A stretch of 64,000 nucleotides of DNA from Engraulis encrasicolus (GCF_034702125.1 NC_085880.1:10372177-10436176); one strand, 5' to 3'; counted from the first letter of the stretch, positions 13,433 to 30,487 are shown. Notes: a model not told the origin generated them from the letters alone. Program-made: numbers and translations.

Positions 13433-13962
13433 TCAGTTTTGTAGACATGTGGAGATACTTTTCTTGAAATTCTAAGCAGTCCTTGTAATGCCAGAGGGGT
13501 CTGGTGCTAAGGTTAGCAAAATTGAACAGCTATGGGCTAGCCTCTCAGTAATACGCTATTATACCCAGTCCACAAAGCACAACAATGACATAAATTATTA
13601 TGCCATACTCTCAATGTAAGTGTTTGTGTTGACACGATTTCATATTGGTGAAACCCCAATATCATGCAAATTAGATGGTCCAATAACCAATTAAATGGGC
13701 GTATGGGTAGCTTGGGCAGGAGTTACACATTTTTCAGAAAAACATGGCGTTCATTTGTGCAACTTCCAGTATCAAAGATTTCAAGAGCATGAGTGTTTAT
13801 AAATGCCGTGACTAACATGGATTGATGGAAAAATGCACCACAAACGTATTTGACGCAAATAGGTTACTCAGTCAACATTATCATTTGATCACTCACTGTT
13901 AAGATAATCGTCGGGTAAGCTAATGATTAGCATTTTAGCACAACCAGGCAGCCACAAGCTTA
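13433..13962. other. Intergenic DNA, nothing recognised
   Basis: AT-rich unique-looking sequence without gene or transposon ends. Confidence 0.4.
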
Positions 13963-13970
13963 TACTAGAG

Positions 13971-14300
13971 CAGTGGTTCTTAACCTTTTTTTCGTAACGC
14001 GCCCTCTTACCTGGGCCCAAGACAAGCCACGCACCCCCAACCCAAACTTCTACGCGTGTACACGAACTAAAAAAGGAAATGATGAAGTGATTAATCAAAA
14101 TGTCTCTTGTTTAAGACATTAGTCAATACTTTGATGACTTTACATGGGAACCAAAACATATTAAAACTTATTATGGCCTAATTGTAATGTTCGCTACAGA
14201 ATTTTGGTCACAATCTCAACACAAAACAAAATTCTGCGCACCCCCTGAAATCTCTGGCGCACCCCCAGGGGGTGCCCGCACCCCAGGTTAAGAACCACTG
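13971..14300. mobile_element. hAT-like MITE, CAGTGGTTCTTAACC ends
   Basis: Perfect 15-bp inverted ends CAGTGGTTCTTAACC / GGTTAAGAACCACTG and a perfect 8-bp duplication TACTAGAG (13963-13970 and 14301-14308). It is 330 bp long. The subterminal region is rich in GCACCCCC. Non-autonomous. Confidence 0.93.
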
Positions 14301-14308
14301 TACTAGAG

Positions 14309-15181
14309 CACTTCTTGTACATATTGAGGGAGTGTGCAAACGACCATTAGCTGTATGCCATCTCGCTGGGCCTTCATGGTGTGTTAAGCCTGCCTGCCTG
14401 TTTTTCAAAGATCTCAGACCCTACCTTTCAGGGCATTTGGACCATGACAAAATGATACACTAATCCTGTAATTGCGCTGTCACTCTCTCCACTTAAGTTT
14501 CCGCTCATGTCGCAACAGTGTTGCAAATGTCAATAGAGTTAGAACGTTGTTAACGCGCCTTTAAATACTAGCAACAATGTTTAAATGACTCGGAATGGCT
14601 TGGAATGGCAGTCAAATACTGTCGGAATGGCGGTATGTCGGAATGGCGGTATGTCAGAATGGCGGTTGCCCCCCCACTAAGTATCTCCTGGAACTTTTGT
14701 TGACCACGCCCCCTGGTGCTTTTCAGCTTGGCGAAAATCGACTGGCAGTTCGGTGTGTGAGTATCCACCTTATTACCCCGCCCATTTCAACGTTTGTTGT
14801 GCTTCCCCAGCATTTCCTCTCTGCTAGCTCTGGTTTTAGGCTGCCCATAGCGCTTCTAAATGATTTTGCACTCCAACTGCTGCCCAAATAGTAATGGTGC
14901 CACCCTTGTAACCATGACTTATAAGGTACTTAAAAGGTGTGTCAAGGCATTTAAACAAAATCATGTGGTATTATTTTGAGAAAAGAGAAACAAATGTTGC
15001 AAGGAATATCATGACGATTTTAGAACGTACATAGTTGTAACAATGAAACATATAGCCAATTATTCAACCATACCTAAATGTAGCAAATTAAAATAGTAAT
15101 AGAATAGAATAGAAAATAGATTTCTGTATTATATGTTTTAGAATAATAATTCCTGAGGTATTTTGGTAGACTCTGAAACCC
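14309..15181. other. Intergenic DNA with a short tandem repeat
   Basis: At about 14622-14672 the 16-bp unit CGGAATGGCGGTATGT is repeated nearly three times, preceded by related GGAATGGC units from 14591. Nothing else is recognised apart from a CTCF-like motif listed separately. Confidence 0.5.
14704..14722 (-). promoter_or_regulatory. Weak CTCF-like motif
   Basis: CACGCCCCCTGGTGCTTT resembles the reverse complement of the CTCF core (CCCCCTGGTGG) but departs from it after GGTG. Confidence 0.25.
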
Positions 15182-15229
15182 TTGCTAACTTTGGGGTTAA
15201 TTCATCATCTCTCAGTATCTGACATTCTA

Positions 15230-16260
15230 TTCCACTCAAGCCCCTTCCTTTTCTGTATTCCTCTCCTCCTTCCCCATATTATTGTGCAACCATTTTTCAG
15301 TGAACTGTCTTATAATGTCCTTCCCCTCTGTCTTACTCCCACTCCGAGCTTCATTCCCTCTCCATCACTTCTACTACCACCACCCTCACTCCAGGTCTTT
15401 TTATCTTCTCTTTTCTCCTGCTATATTTTTCTGCTCCCCTTCTCTTATAGTATGCCTGACTCCCTTCTATCTAGAGCAGGGTTGGGCAACTTTCATGGTA
15501 AGGAGGGCCTCATTCTTTCATCGCCACCATCGAAGGGCCATATGACTACGGATCTGACTGCAATTTGCAATTTGAGTTCGAGGCGCTGTTGGTTGCTCAC
15601 TGCCAATATTGCATTTATTAGTGGTCTTTTTTCCATTATGTTATATCTACGGGCCGCACTGAGTGAGGCGGCGGGCCGCATGTGGCCCCCGGGCCTCCAG
15701 TTGCCCATCCCTGCACTAGATCGAGCCCTGCTTCTCCTCTATATCTCCCCTCTCCACTTCCTACTCTACCCCTCCTCCCCTCTCCTGCCTCCTTCTCCTA
15801 TTCTCCTGCTCCCCTCTTCTCGTCTTGTCCTCCTCTTCCTACTTCTCTCTCATCTCATCCTCCTGTGGCTCTCTCCTCTTCTCCTGCTCCTCTTCTTCTA
15901 CTCCTCCTCCTCTCCTCATCTCACTCACTTCTTCATCGTACTCCTCCCCTCTGCTCCTCCTCTCTCCTCGCCTCTCCTCATCCTCCTCCTGCTCTCTCTC
16001 TCTCTCTCTCTCTTGCTCTATTCCCTTCCCCTCTTCTTCCTCTACTCCATTTCTTCGTCCTCTTCCCCCTCCTCCTCCTCTCTCCTCCTCCTGCCCTCTC
16101 TCTTTCTCTATCAACTCTACTCTTCTTCCTCATCCTGCTCCCCTCTGCTTCTGCTCCTCTCTCCTCCCTTCTCCTCCTCCTGCTCTCTCTCTCTCTTCCT
16201 CTTGCTCTATCCCCTCTCTCCTCCTCTCCTCTCCTCCTCATCCTCCAGACCTTGCCATAA
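15230..16260 (+). repeat. Pyrimidine-rich low-complexity region
   Basis: CT/CCT-rich DNA on both sides of the MITE at 15477-15713, densest at 15720-16250 (CTCCTCCT and TCTCTCTC units). It produces long overlapping Ser/Leu/Pro open frames on the + strand (421, 192 and 154 codons) and Arg/Glu-rich ones on the - strand. None has a domain and I reject all as genes. Confidence 0.9.
15477..15713. mobile_element. hAT-like MITE, CAGGGTTGGGCAACT ends
   Basis: Inverted ends CAGGGTTGGGCAACT and AGTTGCCCATCCCTG (one mismatch). The body contains GGGCCGCA-type motifs close to its right end. The flanks ATCTAGAG and CACTAGAT share only five of eight bases, so the duplication has decayed. A related right end (ATTGCCTACCCCTG) lies at 61816-61890. 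Confidence 0.8.
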
Positions 16261-16616
16261 GAGTACAAGGAACAGCTGTGCAGTGGTGAGCTTGTCTCTG
16301 CTGAGTTACTGCAAGGTGCCTGGCTCGCCACCTTTTATTGATAATATTACCGCTCTTGATGTAAATATGACCGTGGCCCACGGGTCCCCCCGCTGTGCGC
16401 GCGGCTACGACCTGAAGGCTGGAGCCCGAGCCGGAGCAGGGGACTGAACCTGACCGCTGAACCTCCAGATATCTACACCCCCCCCTCCCCCTACATCCAC
16501 CCCTCCAAATATCCTCTACCCCCATACTCCCCCACAACCTCTATATAGTGTCACATCATAGCCAGCTGAACCCTTATGGAAGACACGCTGCTGTAAATAT
16601 ACTGTACTAACAAAAA

Positions 16617-16647
16617 AAGTGTGTGTGTGTGTGTGTGTGTGTGTGTT
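16617..16647 (+). repeat. Short (GT)n tract
   Basis: About 30 bp of GT directly before the 5' edge of the L2-like LINE. Confidence 0.9.
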
Positions 16648-16648
16648 A

Positions 16649-18760
<2,112 letters not shown>

Positions 18761-18824
18761 AAAAACGGAAAGGGACATGTGTGGGTGTGAGTGGAGAGGG
18801 CACAAGCAATACACTTTGCGTACA

Positions 18825-18920
18825 CAGGGCGGCTGACAGTTTTGGCCAGGCCTGAGCCCCCCGAACCCTTCAATACATATTCAAGGCCCCTTCTCCTTGG
18901 CCCTGGGACAACTGACCCCT
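18825..18920 (+). repeat. Dispersed GC-rich repeat, CTGACAGCTTT family, copy 2
   Basis: Starts CAGGGCGGCTGACAGTTTTG and ends near CCCTGGGACAACTGACCCCT. Related to 3712-3843 and 63037-63171. Confidence 0.6.
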
Positions 18921-19104
18921 TTAAGTCACCCCTCTCTGCTGCCCTGCCCTGCGTGTCTGTACTGTATGTGTGCATGTGTGTACATGTGTTTTCAGAGTAT
19001 TTCCAGTGGATTCTCTGCCCCCTGTCTAGTTGGGCCAGGGCCATAAATAAGGTTGGCCTGTGCTGGCTTGGAGCCTTGCTGCAATGCTGGGGCTGGGGCT
19101 GCTT

Positions 19105-19132
19105 TGCCTGCCTGCCTGCCTGCCTGCCTGCC
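19105..19132 (+). repeat. (TGCC)6-7 microsatellite
   Basis: A short tandem array of TGCC. Confidence 0.9.
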
Positions 19133-19222
19133 CCATGGATGGAAGATGAGAAGGCCACAGCGACGTGCAGGATGTTATGGGCTCAGATACATTCCCTCCA
19201 TCGCCAAGAGGCTCCGGAGAGA

Positions 19223-19228
19223 GCACAC

Positions 19229-19327
<99 letters not shown>

Positions 19328-19377
19328 TGCCCTCTCTCACACATACATACTCTCTCCTTCACACATAGATACTCTCT

Positions 19378-19417
<40 letters not shown>

Positions 19418-19446
19418 GCCCCTTCCTCTCTCTCTCTCTCACCACA
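19223..19446 (+). repeat. (CA)n then (CT)n microsatellites
   Basis: CA array at about 19223-19324, imperfect CACATA/CTCTC spacer, then CT arrays at about 19377-19440. Confidence 0.97.
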
Positions 19447-19460
19447 CACAGTCACACGCA

Positions 19461-20325
19461 CAGGGCTCTAAATTAACGCACGCCAACACGCCAAATGCGG
19501 GTGAAAATTAATTTTGGCTGGTAGAAAAAATCATCCACTAGCCAAATTGGCCGGTAGCGCACTCCCGACTGAACGTTAAACAGCTGCCCGCACAGATCTG
19601 CTGCCGTCTGATGAACGTCAAAACGTCGCCTACATTACCCATGAACATTAGGCCTACAGTCATGATGTAGCCCACACCCATTAGGCTGACCGTTAATCGC
19701 AACAACGCAGCCTCACATCCATTGGCTGCGTGCTTGATTCCCGCGCCGCTGGAACTAGTGTTGATAAAATATTTTCAATGAGCGGACTAGCGCGGATTAC
19801 TTCGGTTTTGTAGGGTTTGGACAGGTGAAAAATGTGGCAGTTGTTAAAGCAAGATTATGTGTCGGTGAATTCAAGTAATAGTAAGCGTAACTGTAGTGAG
19901 GGTGAAATGGAGTGGTGGTGGAGCGAAAACGGCGTGAGTGAAGGAACAGAACAGCTGACTGTCAAAACAGTGTAGCATTGCTGTCAGAAGCCGTCTGAAA
20001 TTTGCGAGTTCCTCGCAACTACCAACGATGGAGATTTCGTTTCCCAATAACGCCCACGCCATCGCAAAGACCCTGCATGAGTTTGACATCCGTACGAGTA
20101 AGTGAAAAAAAAACGATAACAAAAAACTAGCGACGAAAGTAACAAAGTGGCTGGCTGGTCTCCGTCATGTCATTTGAGTTGACATAGCGTACCGGTAATT
20201 GTCATTCTGCGCATGGTAGAGCCTAGTAAAGTAAAGCAAGTATTAATCTGGAGGAACTTGAAGGTGTGACGCAGCAGCATACAACACACAATGCAGACAT
20301 CATACACATTGCAGCACTGTGTAGG

Positions 20326-20359
<34 letters not shown>

Positions 20360-20787
20360 CATCTCTCCTGTCCTTCTCCTCTCCTTCCTCTCCCTTCATC
20401 TCTTCTCCTCCCCTCCCCTCTCTTCTGTGCATTGTCCATGGTATTTGGCCCACTGTGTGTGAAGTTTAAGTGATGCGGTGTATGAGACTTTGTAGTGTTT
20501 GGTTGTGTGTGTGATTGGCTAGTGTATGTTGAAAGTGTGACATGTGTGTTGAAGGCATGCTGTGTTTGTGAGTTGTAGGCCGATACTGTATGAGGTTTGG
20601 GTGATGGTGTGTATATGGTACAGTAGGGCTATGTGAGAGGCATGTGTGATGCGATTCCCTGTTTTCAGAGGAAATGGAATGAAAAATACTGAAATGCAGG
20701 TAATAAAAGTAATTATAGAACAGACGGTGAATTACATTGAGTATAATATTTATATTGTTTATCTGTGTTGAGGACATAGTGTAATAA

Positions 20788-20821
<34 letters not shown>

Positions 20822-20949
20822 GCAACATGAAAGCATGGTTTATTTTGGTGAGATAAAAAAATGGCTAGTTGACCTTCCATTTGGCTAGTAAGAAAAAATG
20901 TCTACTAGCCAAATTGGCTGGTGGTGGAAAAAGTTAATTTAGAGCCCTG
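19461..20949 (-). mobile_element. 1.5-kb hAT-like element, copy 2
   Basis: Ends CAGGGCTCTAAATTAAC and complement ending GAGCCCTG. The flanks CACACGCA (19453-19460) and CACACACT (20950-20957) share six of eight bases. It is inverted relative to copy 1 at 9919-11442. Both copies preserve a block reading FPNNAHAIAKTLHEFD, followed within a few codons by GTAAGTG, which looks like an exon end with a splice donor. Both also have an upstream ATG that opens MWQxLK (25-47 codons before a stop). A (TAA)n run lies at about 20786-20819. No complete transposase was found. Confidence 0.88.
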
Positions 20950-21079
20950 CACACACTATACCTCCGTCTCACACACTTGCGTAACAACTTTAGTAAGCTG
21001 GCATACATGAAAGCAACACACACACACATTTTCACATAAAACCACACCATTCATTAAGCGGTCATTCTCTCTCCTAGCA

Positions 21080-21083
<4 letters not shown>

Positions 21084-21129
<46 letters not shown>

Positions 21130-21159
21130 ACTTCCATTACTCTCTCTCTCTCTCTCTCT

Positions 21160-21226
<67 letters not shown>
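21084..21226 (+). repeat. (CT)n and (CA)n microsatellites
   Basis: CT arrays at 21085-21129, 21140-21159 and 21164-21207, then a CA run to 21226. Confidence 0.97.
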
Positions 21227-21327
21227 TTTTCCAGCAGTCATCAGTTCTTTCATGTGCCCTGACCTGAGAGTGTATATACCCCTTTAATGCCTGAACAATG
21301 AGGACAGCCCTACTGTCCTAGCTACTG

Positions 21328-21347
21328 ACACACACACACACACACGT

Positions 21348-21436
<89 letters not shown>

Positions 21437-21450
21437 CACACACACACAAG
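21328..21450 (+). repeat. (CA)n microsatellite
   Basis: About 120 bp of CA with a GTGCA and an AACAC interruption. Confidence 0.98.
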
Positions 21451-21489
21451 AAATGACCTCCAGCTGTACATAGTAAGCTGAGTCTGCAT

Positions 21490-21497
21490 TTGCGTGC

Positions 21498-21571
<74 letters not shown>

Positions 21572-21586
21572 TAGTAGTAGTAGTAG
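21490..21586 (+). repeat. (GT)n then (GTA)n microsatellites
   Basis: GT array at about 21500-21568 fused to five or six GTA units ending at 21585. Confidence 0.97.
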
Positions 21587-21895
21587 AGAGGGGTGAACAG
21601 AGTCAGTCCAGCTGAAGGACTCCAGGCTTCTCTGAGCCCAGGCAAACCACACATGCTGCCACATGCTGCATACAAGTCTGCTTAACTTACCCAAAGTTGC
21701 GCACACACGCACGCACATACGCACACACCTTATGGGTTAACACATGTTGTGACACATTTTTTTGTGGCAATTCTCCATGAAAAGTGCATTAACTGATGAG
21801 AAAGGTGTTTGTAATCTATGCGATCTCCTGCAGGTGCTCTGTTTGTGACCGGACACGAGTTAACAGGTGGCTATCACACACTCTTTCACGTATGT

Positions 21896-21912
21896 ACACA
21901 CACACACACACA

Positions 21913-21973
<61 letters not shown>

Positions 21974-22010
21974 ACACACACACACACACACTTACACACA
22001 CACACACACC
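21896..22010 (+). repeat. (CA)n microsatellite
   Basis: CA array with TACA and TTACA interruptions. Confidence 0.98.
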
Positions 22011-22098
22011 GCCGTCTGTCACTGCTATCGCTAACAAGAACAGGATGTACATTTGTGTCGTCCGTAGCACAGATCACCATAGAGGGGCCCTGGACAGG

Positions 22099-22570
22099 GC
22101 CCTGACCATCGCTCAAGCGGCTAGGGCATTGGTAGGGAACCATTTTCAATCGAGGGCCACTTCAAGTTTTGTAGACCTCCACTCCAAGGGTAATAAAAGT
22201 GCTACAAAGGCCGTACTATATATGATATACTATAACACAAATCAGGGTTTCCATCTGCACTTTAGGCCACCTTCTGTAGAAATACAACTTAATTGCATTG
22301 AAAATGTAATTTCTAAGATTCCTTTACAAAACATGTCATACCTCATGTGAAACTGCATAACATCAAAATTATATCAGGGGACGGATAAGATGGCCTCAAT
22401 GGCCATAAACGGCTCTCGAGACATAGGTTCCCCACCCCTGGGCTAGGGCATTGACAGTTACGCTGGGGATCCGGGTTTGACTCCGATCCAAGGTCATTTC
22501 CCGATCCTCCCCCATCTTTCTCTCCCACTCACTTCCTGTCACATCTCACACTGTCCTATCAATCAAAGGC
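22099..22570 (+). mobile_element. tRNA-derived SINE split by a MITE
   Basis: An A-box-like GCTCAAGCGGCTAGGGC (22111-22127) and a B box GGGTTTGACTCC (22473-22484) lie 314 bp too far apart because a hAT-like MITE sits between them. Removing it restores tRNA-like spacing. The tail after the B box (TCATTTCCCGATCCTCCCCC, TCTCCCACTCACTTCCTGTC, CTGTCCTATCAATCAAAGGC) is the one I know from an abundant fish SINE. RNA polymerase III would have driven the intact element. Confidence 0.8.
22127..22440. mobile_element. hAT-like MITE inserted in the SINE A box
   Basis: Left end CATTGGTAGGGAACC, right end GGTTCCCCACCCCTG, flanked by a perfect 8-bp duplication GGCTAGGG (22119-22126 and 22441-22448). It is 314 bp long and non-autonomous. 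Confidence 0.9.
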
Positions 22571-22862
22571 ACATTATGTGTGAAACCCCAAACATGGTTG
22601 GCACCCAACTGCAATATAACAAACATCAGCAGCTGCCAAATCAAAAAAGTAGGCCTACATGGAAAGAAAAGTTAAGTAGGCTATGTAAGTAAGTAGCGCG
22701 TCTGGGGAAGTTCTATGATCAAAACATAACCATTAATGATGATCGATAAATGAGGACTTTTGCCAGTGTGCAAATCCTTTTCTCCTTAAAGCCCAAACAT
22801 GCCCATTTGCTTCCTCTAAGTCTGAGACAACATTATACTAGCATGAGCTCATACCATGGGCC

Positions 22863-22863
22863 C

Positions 22864-22926
<63 letters not shown>
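22863..22926 (+). repeat. (CTGT)n microsatellite
   Basis: Sixteen near-perfect tandem CTGT units. Confidence 0.99.
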
Positions 22927-23074
22927 GTCTCACCTTCAATTACTCCGGCACTTGTGAATAACATCACCTGTACTAGCTGGCCAAATAACAATTCAAGGAA
23001 ATACCCTTTTCAGTTAGCAATATGATTGGCAGATATGTAATCCTGTCGGATATCGGAAACAGGGGGAGCAGGAA

Positions 23075-23078
<4 letters not shown>

Positions 23079-23168
<90 letters not shown>
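23079..23168 (+). repeat. (GT)45 microsatellite
   Basis: Perfect GT array. Confidence 0.99.
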
Positions 23169-23170
<2 letters not shown>

Positions 23171-23681
23171 TTTCCTGTTGGCTAGGAAGAGGAGGATCAG
23201 CAGTGCCCGCTTTAGTGGAGGCGTCACGCATCGCTGGACTGGAATGGACACATGTAGCAATTTATCAACTGTGTGCGTGCATGTGCTTGTGTGTGTATGT
23301 CCATGCCTGTGTGCGTATGGGATATGTTGGCATGCATGTGTGTGTATGTGTGGGTGGTGGGTGGCCAGGGCCGCGGGTATATTTGTAAGCAATTGACAAT
23401 AATCCCTCTCTCTCTCTCAGTCTGTCTGTCTGCCTGTCTGTCCGTCGCTCTCTCTCGCATTTCTAGTGAGCGCACAAGTGGCAGTTTGTCTACCCTGGCT
23501 GGTCATCTGGAAATAGCCTGAGCTCATCCCACACAGTGATACATTTACAAACACATTGTGTATGTCATACATTCATTTCAGCTATCTTTTTACATTCTGC
23601 CTTCATTTATTACAGAGCATTAGAATCCTTATCGTTGTTGTTTGACAGGGCCGGAGTGCCTCCGTTCACCACATAACAGCT

Positions 23682-24698
<1,017 letters not shown>

Positions 24699-24739
<41 letters not shown>

Positions 24740-24755
24740 TAGAAATAATAATAAT
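24699..24755 (+). repeat. (AAT)n microsatellite
   Basis: About 13 AAT/TAA units, followed by a few more after GTAGA. Confidence 0.97.
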
Positions 24756-26700
<1,945 letters not shown>

Positions 26701-26702
26701 CA

Positions 26703-26724
26703 GGCACACACGCACCCACACACA

Positions 26725-26788
<64 letters not shown>
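26703..26788 (+). repeat. (CA)n microsatellite
   Basis: CA array preceded by CACCCA variants. Confidence 0.98.
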
Positions 26789-26789
<1 letters not shown>

Positions 26790-27806
26790 GCGTCAGGCCA
26801 CCCATCTCCGCCTAAACTCTGTCCAGACTTGGGGGCCTTGAGGGCCGGGGGTGCTAAAGTTAAGCATGATATCGATCCCTCATAGTGCAGGAGGGGCTGT
26901 TTGAAAGCAGCCTTTCTTTAATCAGTTTGCTATCGTGCTCTCGCGTGCGCTATACGCTCGCCGGCAGGGTCAGGCGAGCTGTCAGCTCATCCTGGGGAGC
27001 GGGGAGCAGGGAGGGCGATGCGGCATCCATCCATCCCTCCACACCGTGGCTAATTTCCCCTTTCAGAATAAACATTTAATTATTACCCGCATGCTGATCA
27101 GTGTTTCGGCGAAAACCGCACAGACGGACGCGCAGACTCTGGAGGTCTGGCTTTAATTCAAAGGGCCTGTCGTCCGAAATCTCCCCGCTAACATGGCGTG
27201 TCTGAGGGAATGCGGCTCATCAAGTCGGGCAGGTCTCGAAGGGGCACGGAGGAGAGAGACAGAGGGGTAGTGGGGGCGTCCCCTCCGACCACACAGACCC
27301 TTTGCCAGGGGAGAAAGGGAGAGGAGAGAGGGAGAAAGGACGCGGAAAAAATGAGACATCTTGCAATAATCAGTTCAATTAGTGAAGGTCGGGGCTGCGC
27401 GCTCTCGGGTTAGCGGTGGGTGGTTGTGAAAATAGAGGCCGGCTATTAGGCGAAACGCGATCCCCATTCATCAGCGTTGTAATAATTACCGCTTCAGACG
27501 GGCCACGCGGGTCTCGGAGAGCAAAAGCGCCCTCTGATCAAAATGATCCGCGGAAGCACGAGAGGTTTACAAACATTGTCAAAGTGGTGGAGATGGAGCG
27601 CAGCGCGATGCAGGCCTGTCGCTATGGGCTCTCCAGTTGGCTTGAGTATGTGTCATGCCAATGGAGGTACGCATACGAGGAAGCCGTGGGTTGTTGTGTG
27701 TGTGTGTGGGGGGGGGGGGTAGTCTGTTGACTGGCTTTGGGGACAGAGCAAAGCTAAGGTGAAAAGTGTCATGTCGCACGCGCCAGGCATTTGCGTTGCA
27801 ACTGAG

Positions 27807-27810
<4 letters not shown>
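26789..27810. other. GC-richer unique DNA, nothing recognised
   Basis: Moderately GC-rich with a short GT and poly-G run at 27694-27719. Open frames on both strands overlap each other and have no domain. Confidence 0.4.

Positions 27811-27894
<84 letters not shown>
27811..27894 (+). repeat. (CT)42 microsatellite
   Basis: Perfect CT array; the left edge of the repeat-poor six2 flank. Confidence 0.99.
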
Positions 27895-27897
<3 letters not shown>

Positions 27898-30395
27898 ATC
27901 AGTTGTAAGTGGCCAAACCTGTTTCGTCAGAACCATTATTAAACCTGTTTTAGTGTTCATAATGCCTAATGCGTCCCTACATGAAGCAAAGTAATCGATA
28001 ATGTGGCAATAGTAATTGAATGCTTCTCGATTGAACCCGGTCAATCTAAATGGGTTACAAAGGCAGTAAATCTGTCAATATCTCAAACCTTGCTTCGAGT
28101 AGTCTAGGACTATACGCGTCAAACAGCCAGCACAGAGCAGGCTTTTGAGAGGTTTTTGGGTTCAATTAAGAAGGTTGCCCATGTTTCCCTAAGATTCCTC
28201 GGCAAGATAAGCCCGTTTAAAAGCTACTTGGTGTGACCTAAGTGTCAAACATTGCTTCAGAAAACCTTAAACACGCCGTCTAATTGCTTTCGTTGCTTGC
28301 TTTGCGATTTTTGCAGTGGAAGAACACCCTTCAGGCCCAAACATGATAACACAAAGCGATATATGAAATGGGATTTTATTTTTAGATCACCTGCATTTGA
28401 AAACACTCTACCCGATCTCATTTATCCTGTTTTCTTTCTTTTTTTGTACCCATGGGCCATGGCTATCTGGGTCTCAAGGACCGTGGATATCAATTTCACC
28501 AGGCCCTGTCCCTTGGTAATTTGCTGCCGTCTACAGAATGCCCGAGTGCCATTCAGTGAGTTTTGCTTAAGGCAGAACCTAAGTCAATTTATTAAACACA
28601 ATTCCCTCTCCAGGCGGAAACAAAGCATGTAAATGGATAAGGGTCGTCTTTCAATATTACTTTTCTTTATGATAAACTCCCCCTCCCTTCCACCTCCAGC
28701 ATTTGAGATGCTATTCTAATTATTACTTAAAATAAACTCGCAATATTTGTCCAATTATTATAAAACATCTTTAGTTGCACACTTTAGTTGCGTAAATAGG
28801 TCTAAATATAAAAAATGGTGACATTTTATTATTCTTACTGTTTTTCCAATTTCCATGAAAATATATTTGCTCAGCCTTTTTTTGAGGAAGGTGATTTTTA
28901 AAGGTAAAATAAGCGTCTTGGTGATCGGAGTAGTATGTTGGTCATTTTACATAAATTCCAACTGAGGTGGATTCGTGAAATTGGTCATAGAACCTCATCT
29001 CGGTTTGGCTCGCTGAGCTGCGGCTGAAAATCTAACCTCAACTCCCGACAGTCCTGACAGCACAGACAGCACACCTTTTATCCGCGGCAGACGGTTGCGC
29101 TTTCATATTACTAGCGTCAGCTATTTCAAAATGTTCCTAGCAGGCGCTGTGTTGTTTTTTTCCTTTGCTGTTATGAAGTGTTTGAGATCAGAAACGCTCA
29201 TAGCGATCAAAGATGCTACTGGTGTCTTCCACTTTGCGCGCAGGTTCTGAAGTCTACTGTACAAGTGAGAGTGACAGCTTAGATGTTATACGCTACCCCG
29301 CCGTATCCCACTCATTACTGCGCGCAGCTGACTTAATTAAAGACTAGTCACCGAGTCATCAAGTGGCCAATGCCCAAAGAGCGAAGCCTGCCCGCGGCAG
29401 CATGGATGAGAGACAGCAGGTTACTAGTAAATTGGAGGGGGTCTATTTAAACTACTGAAGACGATTTCATCACACAAACATGACCGAAGTAAGCTCCCCA
29501 TAATTTTGGAGTGTGCTCCGGTGTTGGTGCACTCCCCCCTCCCGACTGAGTTCTTACCGGGGCATCTTGCGGCGCGGTCCTTCACAACAAGCAAGCAAAA
29601 AAGTTGGAAAGTTGTTCATCTTCTGCGACAGCTTCTCCTGATTGATAGGTTACACATAGGCTATACGTTTACTGTCCAAAAAGCCATTTATAATGGCACA
29701 GCAACTGATGTTTATTTGGTCGAGTCATAAAAGTTATATGGCTCCTTGATTTCAGGGCTGGAGCTTTGCACCGTGGTAAGCGGCACCCAAAGAGGTTTTC
29801 TCCCACCGGTAATGCCATGCCCACAACGAGCCTATTTAATAATGCACAAGGCATGGCAATCCGTTATTGCCCTTAGCCATACATTTATTGTGTATCTATA
29901 AGCAGGTTTGAACTGAACATTTCCTGACAATTGCATTGATTATGTCAGTCGTATTTAGTGTGCCAAAAGTTGGCACGGTAACAAACGCAAACGTGTCAAT
30001 CAAATCGGAAAATCACACGTTTTGTTGTAGTATCTGCTACCCCAAGTAGGCTTCGCACAGTGTGTTAAGTTTATAATACGAAGGGGTATGCATGGACATA
30101 TGGACCGGGTCTCGTTTCCTGGTTATGGACACGGACAGGACAAGGGGTTGTCCCTCATGCGGACTTGGCTTCAAGGCGCACAGCGTGGATTGCATTGCGC
30201 TCTGGCGCCATCCTCCCCTTTCGTGAGGCATCACCGCTACTGAGCCCTGCGCTGTTTGGCTACTCCAAGTGTCAGTCAAGGAGGCAGGCAAAAAATCCAT
30301 TATAGACGGAAAAACGGAGCTATATTTCTATCGGTAGGCGGGAAAGAAATGAAGGCAACAATCAGTCAGCCGAGCCAGGGAGCCACCTCAAAGGA
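27895..30395. other. Repeat-poor upstream flank of six2
   Basis: About 2.5 kb with no microsatellite and no recognisable transposon, in strong contrast to the DNA to its left. AT-rich blocks alternate with GC-richer ones. An open frame of 126 codons at 28252-28632 has no recognisable domain and I do not call it a gene. Depletion of insertions next to a developmental gene suggests regulatory DNA, but conservation cannot be seen from one sequence. Confidence 0.5.
29639..29646 (+). promoter_or_regulatory. Candidate PBX-HOX site upstream of six2
   Basis: TGATTGAT is the core of the PBX-HOX composite site and lies 1.2 kb upstream of the six2 start, in repeat-poor DNA. HOX proteins are known regulators of vertebrate Six2 (HOXA2 as repressor, HOX11 group as activators in kidney). 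An 8-mer match alone is weak evidence. Confidence 0.2.
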
Positions 30396-30406
30396 TATCA
30401 GGTTTC
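30396..30406 (+). promoter_or_regulatory. Candidate SIX/MEF3 site upstream of six2
   Basis: TATCAGGTTTC contains the MEF3 core TCAGGTT and matches the extended SIX1/SIX2 site (TCAGGTTTC). It lies 464 bp before the start codon and about 90 bp upstream of the CCAAT box. Mammalian SIX2 has been reported to activate its own promoter, so an autoregulatory role is plausible. Single-site predictions are weak without conservation or binding data. Confidence 0.4.
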
Positions 30407-30487
30407 TTTGAATGACAGCGTAACCATGGCAAATAATTTGACTAAAACTATTGTCTTATCCTCACCATCCCCGGGTCAGATAACCAA

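Noticed and set aside
15182..16447. 421-codon open frame on the + strand
   Set aside because: It is built from CT-rich low-complexity DNA and a MITE, its translation is Leu/Ser/Pro filler, and other frames in the same tract are open too. No domain or codon pattern of a gene.
22099..22490. Possible tRNA gene around the A and B boxes
   Set aside because: The boxes are split by a MITE, the cloverleaf is incomplete and the tail is that of a SINE.
22863..22926. Regularly repeated CTGT units as a possible CRISPR-like array
   Set aside because: A plain tetranucleotide microsatellite without spacers, in a vertebrate genome.
28252..28632. 126-codon open frame upstream of six2
   Set aside because: No recognisable domain, no start context or splice structure, and composition like the surrounding AT-rich DNA.
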